From: Mikania micrantha | Taxonomy: Eukaryota > Streptophyta > Magnoliopsida > Asterales > Asteraceae | Direction of reading: 5' to 3' | Assembly (NCBI GenBank): GCA_009363875.1 | Contig: CM018680.1 | Span: forward strand, 9,743,426-9,807,425 | DNA: 64,000 nt | Part shown: positions 18,805-30,748 of the stretch, in pieces | Layout: each line of letters begins with the position of its first letter | Position numbering within the stretch: the stretch's first letter is position 1 | Notes under the pieces: generated by a model | Told to the model about the DNA's origin: nothing | The model's input: only the letters and a program-made list of their open reading frames with translations | The model's database searches: none | Translations under genes and position numbers: made by a program

Positions 18805-18862
18805 TTCGATACGTTTTTGTGCATAACTGTAATATCTTCGATACGTTTTTGTGCATAACTGT
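18805..18862. repeat. 32-bp partial tandem duplication at A/D junction
   Basis: A 26-base segment starting TTCGATACGTTTTTGTGC occurs at 18805-18830 and 18837-18862, period 32. The right copy is part of the protease frame of element D; the left copy ends that frame. It marks the junction between D and A. Confidence 0.85.
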
Positions 18863-20655
18863 TCTCAATCACATGCGCCAGAATGGCCTGACAACCTTTC
18901 CGTAAGAACTTCTGACCATGTTTTCTACTGGCTCGTTCTCCTTGAACTATCAGTGTATTACCTGACGGTGATGGAATGTGGATCACCTTGTTTTGACATA
19001 CAACTTCCGCTTGGTTATCAGAAAGCCAATCCATACCGACGACGACATCAAAGCTCCCAAGCTCAATAAGAAGTAAATTGATATTTAAAAGATGATCATT
19101 CAAATTCAAGGAACATCCTTGAATAACACTGTTAATTTTTATTAACTTACCATTTTCAAATTCAATGACATAAGGAGTTTCTAGATCTACCGTAGGCAAT
19201 GAAAGTAATGATGCAAATTTAGTAGAAATAAAACTCTTATATGCTCCTGTGTCAAACAGAACTGACGCATCATGCCTAGCCTCGGTTGCACCAATCTGAA
19301 AAGCTCTCCCCTAGCTTCATTCCCTGGATTGGTGTTATTGTTCGGACAGTTTCTCATAAAATGGTCAGGATTCCCACACTTGAAGCATGACCGGTTTGTT
19401 TGAGTGGTTTGTCGTGGTGCTTGGTTTGGTGGTTGAGCAGGAAAGTTGCAATATTTAGCATAGTGTCCTACTCGATTACAATTCAGACAAATAAGACATG
19501 GTCTTGTGTGATGGAATGGACACTTATTGCATTTGGGCGCCTGCCCAGTGTAAACTTTCCTGTCAGGAACAGTTGCACCATAGTTCTTCACTATTGGTTT
19601 GCTCTGAGTAGTCTCAGCCGAAGCCTTTGTTTTGGTTTTGCCAAACCACTTTTTTTTGGTACCTTTAGAAACATTCGAGGTACCGCTATCACTACCGCCC
19701 ACCGCCGTCTGAGTTTTTGTGGACAAAGTACCACTCCTTACCGCCTCATCGGTAAGCTTAGTGGTCAAAACAATTGTACGTTTAAGAGTTGTTGGTTCAG
19801 CTGCCGTCACCATTCCCCGAATATGAGGAACCGGACCTTTAATGTACTTCTCAATCAAAGCTACTTCCATAGGAAACATATTGGGAAGTAAGCAAGTAAG
19901 TTCATGAAAATGATCGGTATAAGCAAAACAATCAGCTTGACCATGGAATGATTCCAGAATTCCTCCTGGAGCTTTCGAATTTCAGTGATTGGGCAGTACT
20001 CTGACATAATTAGAGTTTTAAATTCGTTCCAGCCCATAGAATCAACTGTAGCTGAGCCCAAAGTTTTAGCCTGGGTATTCCACCAGATTAGAGCTGATTC
20101 TTTCAAAGAACAGGCAGCATAATACACTTTATGCTCCGCCAAACATTGGCTGATCTTCAGTTTTGTTTCCATTTCCTCAATACACCTTATGAGTCCAGCC
20201 GCTCCTTTTTTACCCTTAAAAGTAGGAGGGTTGCAAGAAGAAAAGTACCTATAAGTACATCCCTGCTGTGGTGGATCAGGAACAATTATTTTTGTAGTTG
20301 TTGCCCCAGTGGTATTAAGAGTTTCTACGTGGCCACCAGTAGCATTATGTTCCATATGATCGTGGTCCCACCAGAACCTGTAGTGATATGTGGCTGGTGT
20401 TGTGTTAAAACACCACAAGCTGATATCTGTTCTCTTACGATTCGTGCTATCATTGCCTCGTTCAGTTGAATTTTCACTTGCACCAGCAGGTGGAACATTA
20501 TTTGTCTCCAGATTTTCAGGTGGAACCACATTTGTTTCCGGATTGATCTGTGGGTCCGGATTACGTTCTACATTTACAGGTGGGACTTGATTCTGTTCAG
20601 GGTTAGTAACGTTCTTGGTAGCTTTCTTAGCTGGTCGACCTCTTTTAGGAGCCAT
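18839..20655 (-). pseudogene. gag: Element D gag-protease, two frameshifts, pol missing
   Basis: Ty3/gypsy gag and protease in three frames. The ATG at 20655 opens a basic N-terminus, a Pro/Asn-rich linker, then the gag core with F-K-G-x-x-G-A-x-G-L and L-I-W-W-N. A frame change near 19938 leads to a second stretch with two CCHC zinc knuckles (about 19355-19500). A second frame change at a C-run near 19304 leads to the protease with a D-T-G-A active site and V-V-G-M-D-W. The sequence stops matching pol at about 18839, where a short duplication and element A follow. RT, RNase H and integrase are not in the window and may lie left of element A. Clearly non-functional. Confidence 0.85.
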
Positions 20656-20955
20656 TGTTCTGCTCACATGCAGACAACTCAGGTCAGTTCAAGAACATTA
20701 AAGATATAACCCTTGTTCAGTCACATTAATTCAACCATATTCAGTCATACTGAAAATTTTATGTCGAAATTTTATTATAATAAATATAGTATAACAACAT
20801 TGATATAGTTCAGACATGTTCTCAACACAAACATCAAACAAATGTTCGTAGTTATACTCAGTCCTGTTAATTCAAAAACATGTTAGAATATTACACATCT
20901 TACAATACTGTGAAATAGATATGTTATTATACATGTTTTTGATATATTAACATAC
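20656..20955 (-). other. Element D leader, gag-side part
   Basis: Noncoding leader between element D gag and the Athila insertion. It continues at 57689 after Athila. AT-rich, with short GTTCAGTCA-like and ATGTTCT-like words that resemble the 60-bp repeats on the other side. Confidence 0.65.
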
Positions 20956-20960
20956 AGGAC
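20956..20960. repeat. Target-site duplication of Athila element, left copy
   Basis: AGGAC, identical to 57684-57688, directly outside the two Athila LTRs. Confidence 0.93.
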
Positions 20961-22664
20961 TGATGTTCCTAAAAGTGGTCTAAGAAATAACTAAAAACAC
21001 TAACCTAGACATAACTTAATTACAACGAGTTAAAACCGAAAATCCTAAACTAAACCACTACGACAGGCAAGTGTACCTATCAATTGTAGAATAGCAAATG
21101 AAAGTCCGGATATCGAACCCCACGAGACACTGACTTAACGAAACAAGATTAGAAAATGATTTAAAACAAAGAGGGGGGGTTTTTGAATAAAAATGACAAT
21201 TCAATTAAACTAATTATCCTAATTAAATTAGAAATAGCAGATTCAACTAATATTAATTCCAAAAACAGATTAATTAATTTGATTAAAAGAAATGAATTAC
21301 AATTTTAGAAAAACCTGAACAAATGGACAAAACTCTACTTAGGTAGAATTCCTATTTGTGATTATTGAAACTATTGACTTTGTTTGATATGATGGAACTA
21401 GGATCTTAAACAACAAAATATGGGTAACCTAATGGATTCTGGATCAATTACCAGATGTAACCAACTAAGAAAACCTAATCTTGCACTAAACACACTAGTT
21501 AGTTGAATCACCTCTCGGATTTTTCCAACAACGCTTTTGTACTCAAATGAACAAGTCACATTCCTGATTTTCCCATTCCAATACACCAAAGATGCAAGGA
21601 GTAATCTTAAAATGTCTAATTTGACACGAAATGACAATAACACTAAGTCTTTCGAAGAACTATCCCTCCCGGGTAATTACTATGAAAATCCTAATGCTAA
21701 AGATCACCAGACAAGTCTATCACCTTCCGGATTTCTAAACTTAGATACACATAGAACCTTAAGAATATCAATTATATCTTTTCCTATGGCTAGTGATATC
21801 CAACAAGCCATAAACTAGTCATAACACCAAGTCGATGACCTAATACGCGTCTAACACCGAAAGACATTCAATAAACACGTATGGAACATGATATGAACTG
21901 ATATAATCAAGATTAAATATGCAAAACTCATCAAAATGACATACTAAGATCAGTTACAAAAGTGTTTTCCATCATAAATCAAAACCATAGTCAATAGTCA
22001 TCAATAATCATTAAACATTCATTCTAACCTAAGTAGAATCAAAGAACTAGCCAATATACATCATCATCAATCAATAACAATCAGAAACAATAGGATGAAA
22101 TGTTATAAACTACTGAAAATTAAGAACAAGTGAGAACAAATAGTGACCAAGATGAATTTACATGTAACCCAAGTCCTCTAGCCCTCCAATGCTTCCCAAA
22201 TGCTTCCCAATGCTCCTGGAATGCTTCTCTGCTTCAAAAATGGTCGATAATGATGATCCAAACGGCTGGGGAGCGTCTCCTCTTTATTCTCGCATTAAGC
22301 TTGACTTTTTTCAAATTTTAAAACACGTCGCGTACCGTGAATAAAATTTCAAACATCATCGCGTGCCGCGATGGACAAAACAAGCGGGGAAGTCCCGAAA
22401 TCCTTCGCGTATCGCGAAGGTCTTTTTGTCCCTCTTCGCGTACCGCGACAACAGCAAAATGATTAAAAATTTGTCTTTTTCTCTGGATTTCAACCGGGGC
22501 TCGATTCCTTCGGGTTTCGAACTCGATTTCCGCTCATTTCATTCGACAAACCTGTAAAAGCCATAAGATGTAAAAAGAATCTAAAAATAAACATAAACGA
22601 CTTATTTACAACTTAAAATCGACTCAAAATTACTTAAAAACCGGATGTGTTTTACAACCCATCA
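20961..22664 (-). mobile_element. Athila 3' LTR (1704 bp)
   Basis: Starts TGATGTTCC and ends CCCATCA on the plus strand (a 5-bp TGATG/CATCA terminal inverted repeat). It matches 55987-57683. ORFs inside it are not conserved between copies. Confidence 0.93.
22328..22448. repeat. CGCGTACCGCG motif cluster in Athila 3' LTR
   Basis: Four versions of TCGCGTACCGCGA in 120 bp: 22328-22340, 22359-22371, 22404-22418 (inside a near-palindrome with CCTTCGCG and CGCGAAGG arms) and 22435-22448. GC-rich in an AT-rich LTR, 216-336 bases from the U3 end. The 5' LTR copy spans about 57347-57470. Element D's LTR has an equivalent cluster. Confidence 0.8.
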
Positions 22665-23151
22665 AAAATACCCACACTTGAACATTTTTCTTCCTCGAAA
22701 AAGATTTACAATGGAATCATAATCAGAAATTTAACTTTCAAACTCAAAATTTTAAACACATACACATTAACCACTATTGTTAGTATTTGTATCCACTTAA
22801 ACCCAACAACTGATATCTAAGTTCCCTAGTCTTGATTCATTATGTTCAAATGATTCAATCAACTATAGGTATTACACTCAAGTCATACAGATCAACCTAA
22901 TCCTGATAAAAGCTTTCAAGTTACCATTACATTCAAACAACCTAAATGAATATAAAAATCAAACCTTAGATGGAATGGATGAAGGTATGGGTATTTTGCT
23001 TCTAAATTAATGAGCCTAACTTAGTGGTGTTTCACTCGGTTGCCATCCGGGGTATGACACATAAGTTGCAACTCTTATTTTATTTTATTTTATTTTTTTT
23101 ATATTTTTTTCTGCAAGCTCAGCCCATTTAGTGGATTGGTGGATACTATTT
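22665..23151 (-). other. Athila 3' untranslated region, first part
   Basis: Noncoding, next to the 3' LTR. On the minus strand CAAGTGTGGGTATTTT precedes the LTR and is the likely polypurine tract. A T-rich run lies at 23078-23110. The region ends at the element B insertion. Confidence 0.6.
23147..23151. repeat. Target-site duplication of element B, left copy
   Basis: TATTT before the TGTGACATC LTR start; identical TATTT at 33454-33458. Confidence 0.93.
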
Positions 23152-23941
23152 TGTGACATCGGTCAATTTTTCAGGTTTTAATCTCGATCAAACATTGAAT
23201 TTTATGCAGCTATATTGGACTCATTTAAAAAAAAATCAACAAATTAAATAAAAAAATTATTATATATTTTGTTTAAATTAAATGGTTCACAATCAAATCT
23301 CGAAATTTAAAATCTTGAGTGATATATATAAAAAAAAGAAATGATGTTTAACATCACGAACATTGGTTCTTAAAAACGTAGTCGAATGAATATGTAAATA
23401 TATTTTAAGAACCCAATTTAACTCCTATACCAAAACCTTATTATTTTTGTTTAACTTGCTCTCATGTATCATCATCCAAAAATTAAAACAACAAAACATT
23501 TGTGTAAGTATATAATATATATATTTATATTTTGACGTCTAATGGAAAAAAAAAAGACAAATGAATATGCGTATAATATATATATGATTGTGTATGCGTA
23601 CGTGGGAAAAATAAAAGAAACACAAATCATACATATGTATGTATTAGATGGTAGATGTAGTCTACACCATGCCACCATTCAATTTTTATTTCTAAATCCC
23701 ATGCTCCTGACAAGATTCTTACTTTCCCATCATCTTTTTGACTACAATAATTGATGAGAAACCATACTTATTTTCCCTATTACAACCACATTCCACAGAC
23801 ATATATATTTTTTTACTGCATTATATCAACTCCATCATCACCATACTCTTTTAAATTTAACCAATGACACGTAACCCTTTCACTATCCATACTTTCCCAT
23901 ATATCAAATAAAATAATCCCAAAACCCTGTTATTCTTGAGC

Positions 23942-23949
23942 TATAAATA
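23942..23949 (+). promoter_or_regulatory. Element B LTR TATA box
   Basis: TATAAATA in GAGCTATAAATACAAG, the likely start of element B RNA near 23975. The 3' LTR copy is at 31540-31547. Confidence 0.7.
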
Positions 23950-25060
23950 CAAGACCCAAGTAATGCAAAAACCACACCACATATAAACATTCGTGCTTTT
24001 ATTCTTCTGGCACACGACAACCAACCAGTTCACTTCTAACCATCACCTCTGTCTTCAAACACACATGCACAACACCAACCCTCTCTCGGTCACCTTCAAG
24101 ACAACATGAAAGCATTACAAACAAGCTGGAAAAAAAAAAAAAGAAGAAGAAGCCGAACCAACATCAATTTCCTTCTCCTTGCTTGCTAAGGTGAAACCCA
24201 CTCTTGAATGTTTAATTAAAATTATATATATGCACAATTACACATTCATGATTTATGGACAGAATCTGTCCCAACTTTAACGAGTTATAACTTTGTCTTA
24301 AAGGCACGAAAATTTGCGAACTCAAACTCCAAAAATTTAGTTCGTTGTGTTAGCTTTCCAAGCACTGCTTATACGTTTTCTAACTCAACTAAATGATACC
24401 CGAAACAACCTCTACAAAATTGGTAAGCATATTTCGACCTTCTGACTTGAGTGGCTATTTCGGCCTACTTCGGGGCAGAATCTCAAGAAATTTTCTAAAC
24501 AAACGTTGTTCGGAACACGTTAGAATACTTGACTGTAAAGTTTCATAATTTTATAAAAACGTTTGCTATTTTAAAAGTCCACTCGAAAATGTTAAACATA
24601 ATCTGTCTAAAAACGAAAATTATACAAAATTGCATACTTACATGTCCTATATATATATATATCATGAAAATGAAATATTCACTTGCATACATATGTATGA
24701 AGTAATTTGAAATGGTTATTTTTTTTATTATAATATCTCAAATTTTTGAGTACAGATAAGCATATATAGATATATTTGAAAACACGTTGTTATAATGTCG
24801 AAATTTTCTAAAAATAATAAGTAATTATTTTTAAGACATTATAAAAAGTTCTTCCGACTATAAAACATGAAGTTTCTATGACAAACCCAACATCATAAAA
24901 ATACTAATAACATACAACAAAAACATTAATCAACACAACGACAACACGAAATTTCATAAGTTCACAGACTCAATATGAATCCGGAATGTTGTAGGAACCG
25001 GGTAGTGATTTCGACACAAGGCAACAATCACACTCCCAGGATCAGGGATCCACCTTTACA

Positions 25061-25558
25061 GTGAGTTTCACGGCCCCTATTTCTACAATGTTTTACTAAC
25101 TCACAGGGGGAGAAATCATGCTTGTACTCGTTTTATTGACACAAGTGGTTTTGGTTCAACACATTATTACATGAGTTACTTTTATCGCTTTAAGTCCCCT
25201 ATTCTATAACCGTTAATTATGGGTGAACGTGAATTATTGGGAATAGTACTATTCGGGAGTGACAACCCCCACCCGTGGTTAGTAGCGCTAACTTTGATTG
25301 TAGGTCAGATCGGGTGCACAATATTCATCTCAATACAATGTTTTGCGATAGAACATTGGGATGGGGCAATTCAATCATGTCGAGTTCGGTTATGGGAGCT
25401 CATGGTAATAATTAATATACACAACTCATAATATTGTTTTTGAGAACAATAGTCACATTTTGAAACCTTGTGGTCAAATGAAACAACTCAATTTTTACGT
25501 GTCTAAACCTGTGAACTCACCGGCTTTATGCTGACTGTTTTTAGCATGTATTTCTCAG
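25061..25558 (+). other. Probable leader intron in element B LTR
   Basis: Donor TTTACA|GTGAGTTTC at 25061 and acceptor ATTTCTCAG| ending 25558 (498 nt). AACTCACCGGCTTTATGCTG lies just before the acceptor and is shared, with changes, by A, C and D. The exon-side base of the donor is A instead of G. Confidence 0.5.
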
Positions 25559-25860
25559 ATAATTGAAGCAAGCATTGGGACATATTTTGGGAATGATTAG
25601 CTTGAAGTCACAACACATTCACATGCATATTTTTGGGATTTTCCTTGCATAGCCTATTGACTTAGGCCATGTTTGTAATATCTTACGCATCATATTTTGG
25701 AAGTTTAGAAATTTTGTTAGTTATGTTTGGATGATTGTAAGTTAAGACATCATGTAAACCTTTATTATCGATGCATGTAGAAGTCGTTCAATGTAAACAA
25801 TGACTGTGAAATCATGACCGTCGCACCTTGCGTGTTCCGCCTTGGCAGGGTGTGACAGAT

Positions 25861-25872
25861 TGGTATCAGAGC
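25861..25872 (+). promoter_or_regulatory. Element B primer-binding site (initiator Met tRNA)
   Basis: TGGTATCAGAGC three bases after the LTR end. Confidence 0.93.
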
Positions 25873-26001
25873 CATTGGTTATAGAGAACCAGGTTGCATG
25901 TAGTAGCTTGAACTATAACCTTAGGCTCACATGGCTCCATTCATACTTCACATATAGGCATGACTTAAGTAAAAACATTCTAGGATTGTTGTATTGCAAG
26001 C

Positions 26002-26226
26002 GTGTCGATAACATGTAACCCAATTCACGTGTCCTCATCGGATGAGGATTACACTGCATTCACATCACCTCCATCGCCGTCGTCAGCAAAGACACCATCA
26101 CCCATCGAGGTGTCTAGAAATACCATGGAGGAGGTCATGGTTTTAGACGACAAAGACATCAAAGAGAATTACGAGTCCAATCTAGAAGAGCCACCAAGGA
26201 GTCTAGTTGAGGATGGTTCAGGCTAG
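26002..26226 (+). pseudogene. Element B relic of upstream ORF
   Basis: About 74 codons, rich in Ser, Pro, Asp and Glu, open from a GTG with no useful ATG. Position (after the PBS, before where gag should be) and composition match the upstream ORFs of A (662-1261) and D (58256-59047). Homology is inferred from position and composition only. Confidence 0.4.
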
Positions 26227-26229
26227 AGT

Positions 26230-29200
26230 AATGAGAGTACCGAATCTAAAGAGATTGCAACATACATAATACTCTAGGGACACACTATTTCAAATGATAT
26301 GGAGGACGACACTTCCAGAACTCAGAGTAGTTTCTCTAGCACCATCCAACTCAAGTGACTACTTTCTTAAACACTCTATTTTGAATAACTCTCAACCATA
26401 TAGTCGGTGGTTACAGGGTGGACTCCTGATGTCCTTATGGATAGCAGTCTGAACCAAGATAGGGGGAACCAAAATGATTATGTAAGGTAAATTGACGATT
26501 ACGGGTGGCCAACGTAATGGTGAATTTACATGTACATATGAATTTTGGCAAAACTTATTGTTCAGAATACAAAGAAAACCCAACCCATAAAGAAAAATTT
26601 ATAGGATATATCGAAAACACCTTACAAAGGATTGTTTTTCCATTCATCACTAAGAACATGATGGAATGATGGATTAAGACTCGCAATTTTTCTCTCCTCC
26701 TTTCTTGTCGTTGTACGTTTATTGAACCTATAATGGTGCAACCCTGGAACTTCACTTGAGTACTCATAATTGTAAATCAAGTCAATGACTCCCCATCAAG
26801 GGTAATGTGTACCCTGATCACACCCATCTATAGGGAAGCTTTTCAACTGAATTCAAAGGAACGGAGGAAGAAGGATTGAATTAACACAATAAGCATTTCC
26901 TTATTTGAAAGTAAAGTGGGAAAACTTTGCCCATAGGGTTTAGAACTTAGGTTATTACATTGCTTCCAATATATGTTAGCCCTCATTTAGCACAAGTCTC
27001 ACAAATTTTAAACTACTTTCATCTTTAAGACACCACATGTTGACAACAAAACTGAGTTTATCAAATAGAAATCTCATTTGATCTCAACTAATCAAGATTT
27101 TGATCACATTCATCGATGGTTTGGTAGTATCCATATTTTCTTCCTCATACAGGAGTCCTAGTAAGTCTGAGACTCTCATCACAACTTTTTTTTTTCTAGA
27201 AGACTATCTTGGCAAAAACCATAACGACGCCTCTAGGTGATCACCATGATTTGGGTATAGGAATCAGAATTGAGAAATTTGGTAAGAAAATGTTCAAACC
27301 CATTGAGGCTGTTAGTTTCTTTTCTATACTAATTTCACTTTTCTAAGTGAAATTTTCAGAACCTAAAAAAAAATCTATAAGTGTCAGTCGCCTTGTCAAC
27401 ACTTAAACATACAATAAACATCGATACCTCAACTTGTCCCTTATACCTATTTCAACAATAGACAACTAATTCTAGTATGATCATCCCTATAGAATCGCCA
27501 AATCATATTTCATCTTCTGATGTGCAAACTCTCACCGATACATTCTAAGTAAATATACCTCACATGCTTAATCTCCCATTACGAGTGCTCAATACTCGTT
27601 AAACGGTGATTTTAATCTTATTTTAAATTTCAATTGTAAAGTATGTAAACACATAACCTATTATGGACGATTAACAAAAACTCTCCCGAACAAATATCAA
27701 AGAAAGATGTCAATACGAACTTCTTACAAAGCACCTACTACAATGTTACAAGTAAGGATCTTAATTACCATTGTACTTTATCCTCACCATGTTGTGGACT
27801 CTATCCCATTGATTCCTACATATAACCAAAGTTTAGCCACATTGTAGTTCTATGTAGAACTATCGCATCTATTTTGATCAAATCCAATACTCATATGAGG
27901 ATTACCCTAAATGAAGCTAACTATTTTGAAAAGGTGATTCAACCCAAAATATATTCCTTTTTAATGCACTCTTCATTCTTCTTAAAGATCTATAACCCAA
28001 CTTTCTTCTTATGATTACTCATATGACAAATGATAAAGTACAACAACTTTTGGCACATACAACTAGTCACCTAGCTATCAACCAGAATTTATTGCCTAAG
28101 ATCTTAACATTCTGCATAACGAATCTGTTACCTAGATTATTGATATTAAAGTTCCATACCCACGACTGTTACAGTTGACTAAAAAAAATTCAACTTTCTT
28201 TGACAAAATCTCAAGGGTGATTGTTGTAACACCACAATTGGCTATGGTATGTGACCGATTCAGCTTCACTGAAAGTGCAATGTGTTAGTCACGGTGCACT
28301 TGCACATAAAATACTGATGGTATCTCGAAAGTGAGGACTAGAGCTGGATCGAGAATTAGCCTTAGCCTTAGCCTGGAAACCATAATGCCTTTTACCCTGC
28401 ATCTTATACAAATGATGGCCATCCTTTTGGCAACTTCTACACACCCTAGGTACTCACCACCTCGTTGTATGACATCCACACCTTGTGTATCTAGATGACA
28501 TGTGTCAAAATTATGGTGCAAAAGTACTCTCTAAACTTTTAAGTTCTCTTATCATAACTAGATTTGATCCTTAACTTAATTCGTAGGACTGCCGGACTAC
28601 TATTTTACTATACATGGATTCATACCCTGATTGAGCTACCTTCTTATCGGATGATAGAAACCTTATGCTTTGGAAGCTAAATCCCTAGCTTAAACAAAAG
28701 TAACCTTTTGAAATATTAGAAATTATTAACCATTAGCTCGACTGTGAGATTTCGAAGAACAAAATACTTAAACTTCTAGAAGAAGGTTTTCAAAAGAAAA
28801 AAAAAATACAAACTTTTAGAATAGAATTTTCTAAGAACAATGTCAACTTCTGAAGAGTTAAATCCACTGCCCGAACTATCTTGACCTTCCAAATAGTTAA
28901 CTCGACAACGTGAAATATCTCGAAATTCCGATGAGTTAACTCGACCCTCTGACTGATTAACTTCCAAAAGGTTAAGTCCTTCCAAAGAGTATTGAACTAC
29001 TAACACACAACTTTCCCAATATGAAATTTTAAATTTACCTTGAGAAACTTGAATGTTGACTCACTTTCTCTAATGAGGCATTCAATTTAAGAAAAGAACT
29101 ATGTGAAGTCCTTAATGAAATGTCACCACAAGCGATTACGTCATGCCTTCTCTTGACGATAGTGACTCACACAAGTCGATGTCCTTTTATATACCTTGTG

Positions 29201-30099
29201 ACAAGGAAACACTATATCTCCTCAATATTGTACTCAAACCTCGTTGTGTACACAGCTACAATTGATAATTGAATATGATTGAGCAAATTGATCTTTAACA
29301 GATTGTCTCAAAAAAAAAAAAAATCCTAGTTCAACTTTACTTGACAAACTCTTAACTCCTAATAAGATTTTATCGCATCTATGCTTGTATTACAAGCTAA
29401 ACATATGATGGCACACTATGAGATTTGATGTGTGTGCTTCTCACCAACTAGTTATCCTCTAGTAACTAGATAACATTTCTTCATCCTAACCTCACTCAAG
29501 ACCGAGAACCTCATGAGACGTCAATTATTAAAACTCGAGATACATACTCAGATTTTGTTATGCACACCAACCATGATGAACCTCAACACACATTCTAATC
29601 TTTGTCAATGATTATTGGTACTAACAATAATTAGCTTTAATGACACTTCTTTGGAGCTCTAATGTGTGAACTATTCAGGTCATGATTAAAACTTGGCAAA
29701 AATACAAGGTTATCTCATACTAACATTCCATCGCTCTTCGGGTTAACAAGAGAATTATAGGGAATTCAAAAACAAATATAATCCCTAGACAAGTTTCAAA
29801 TTTGAGTACCTGAACCACACATAAAAGGGGAACATTACACTAGCCACAAACTAGTTCCCTAAACACAAGGACTATGTAAGTATCATATCATACTATGTGT
29901 GCAACTCATACCTTGCATGTTCACTCGTACTTAAACTAACATCACCCTTAAAACCTGTTACTAAGAAGATGAGTTCATACCCTCTTAAGCAACTCGATCA
30001 TTGGATACTATAAGGATACATTACAATCCCCACGACTCATCATAACATAGTCTACTAACTCTTGAATCATCATGTCTACCGAATCAACTTTTTAGCTTA
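26230..30099 (+). other. Element B noncoding core (about 3.9 kb)
   Basis: Replaces gag and most of pol. No frame over about 80 codons looks real, and no zinc knuckle, protease or RT motif was found on either strand. A degenerate AGTTAACTCGAC word recurs at about 28853-28975, and an A-run lies at 29311-29323. It could be deeply decayed element sequence or captured DNA. Confidence 0.6.
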
Positions 30100-30714
30100 T
30101 ACGATTGGAAGTGGTGATCACCGATATATTAGACAGAGACTGGTTAGAGCCAACTCACTGGTCTAGAACTCATCCAAGAAACTACTGATAAAATCTTTAA
30201 GATCAAGGAGCGATTACAGGCTACACATGATCGCCAGAAAAGTTATGCTGACATTAGATGTAAGCCTATGGAATTTCAAGTTGGAGATAAAGTCATGTTA
30301 AAAGTCTCACCATGGAAAGTAACAGTTAGATTTGGAAAACGTAGAAAGATAAGTCCACGATACATCGGACCATTCAAAATCCTTGCGATGATTGGTCCCG
30401 CAGCTTACCGACTCCAACTACTCCCAGAACTCAACACATTTCACATTTCAAACTTGAAAAAGTGTTTATATGATGAAACACTCGTTATACCCTTAGATAA
30501 AATACAAATCGATAACAAACTCCACTTTATAGAAGAACCGATAGAAATCATGGATCGAGAAGTAAAAAAATTGAAACAAAGTCGCATCCCTATAGTAATG
30601 GCTCGATGGAACTCTAGACGAGGACCATAATTTACTTGGGAACGCGATGACCAAATGAAACTCAAGTACCCCCAACTATTCGAGAAGGCACCAATCTTCG
30701 GAAACACAAACTGA
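30100..30714 (+). pseudogene. pol: Element B pol remnant: integrase C-terminus and chromodomain
   Basis: From about 30170 the reading matches the last part of element C pol: a Q-K-S-Y-A-D stretch, then F-Q-V-G-D-x-V-M-L-K-V-S-P-W-K, the GPF/Y module (Y-I-G-P-F-K) and a chromodomain-like tail with I-E-E-P-I-E-I-M-D-R. The uninterrupted frame from ATG 30268 covers 120 codons and meets TAA at 30628-30630, after which similarity continues to about 30712. It has no upstream RT or integrase core. It may be kept because signals for plus-strand priming lie next to it. In full-length chromoviruses this domain directs integration to chromatin. Confidence 0.85.
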
Positions 30715-30739
30715 ATTTCGGGACGAAATTCTACTAACT

Positions 30740-30747
30740 GGGGGAGA
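30740..30747 (+). promoter_or_regulatory. Element B polypurine tract
   Basis: GGGGGAGA plus one C before the 3' LTR; preceded by TTTCGGGACGAAATT, also found in element C. Confidence 0.9.
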
Positions 30748-30748
30748 C

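Larger units (their letters stand above)
23152..25857 (+). mobile_element. Element B 5' LTR (2706 bp)
   Basis: TGTGACATCGG to GGTGTGACA, matching 30749-33453. It holds a TATA box (23942), AT-rich runs and a probable leader intron. A 70-codon frame at 25219 has an ATG in this copy but GTG in the other, so it is not called a gene. Confidence 0.95.

Noticed and set aside
23542..23754. 70-codon frame present in both element B LTRs (also 31141-31353)
   Set aside because: U3 sequence, low complexity; both copies are identical only because the LTRs are young.
25219..25431. 70-codon ORF, present in both element B LTRs (also 32816-33028)
   Set aside because: It lies in U5 within the candidate intron, the second copy lacks ATG, and there is no family feature.
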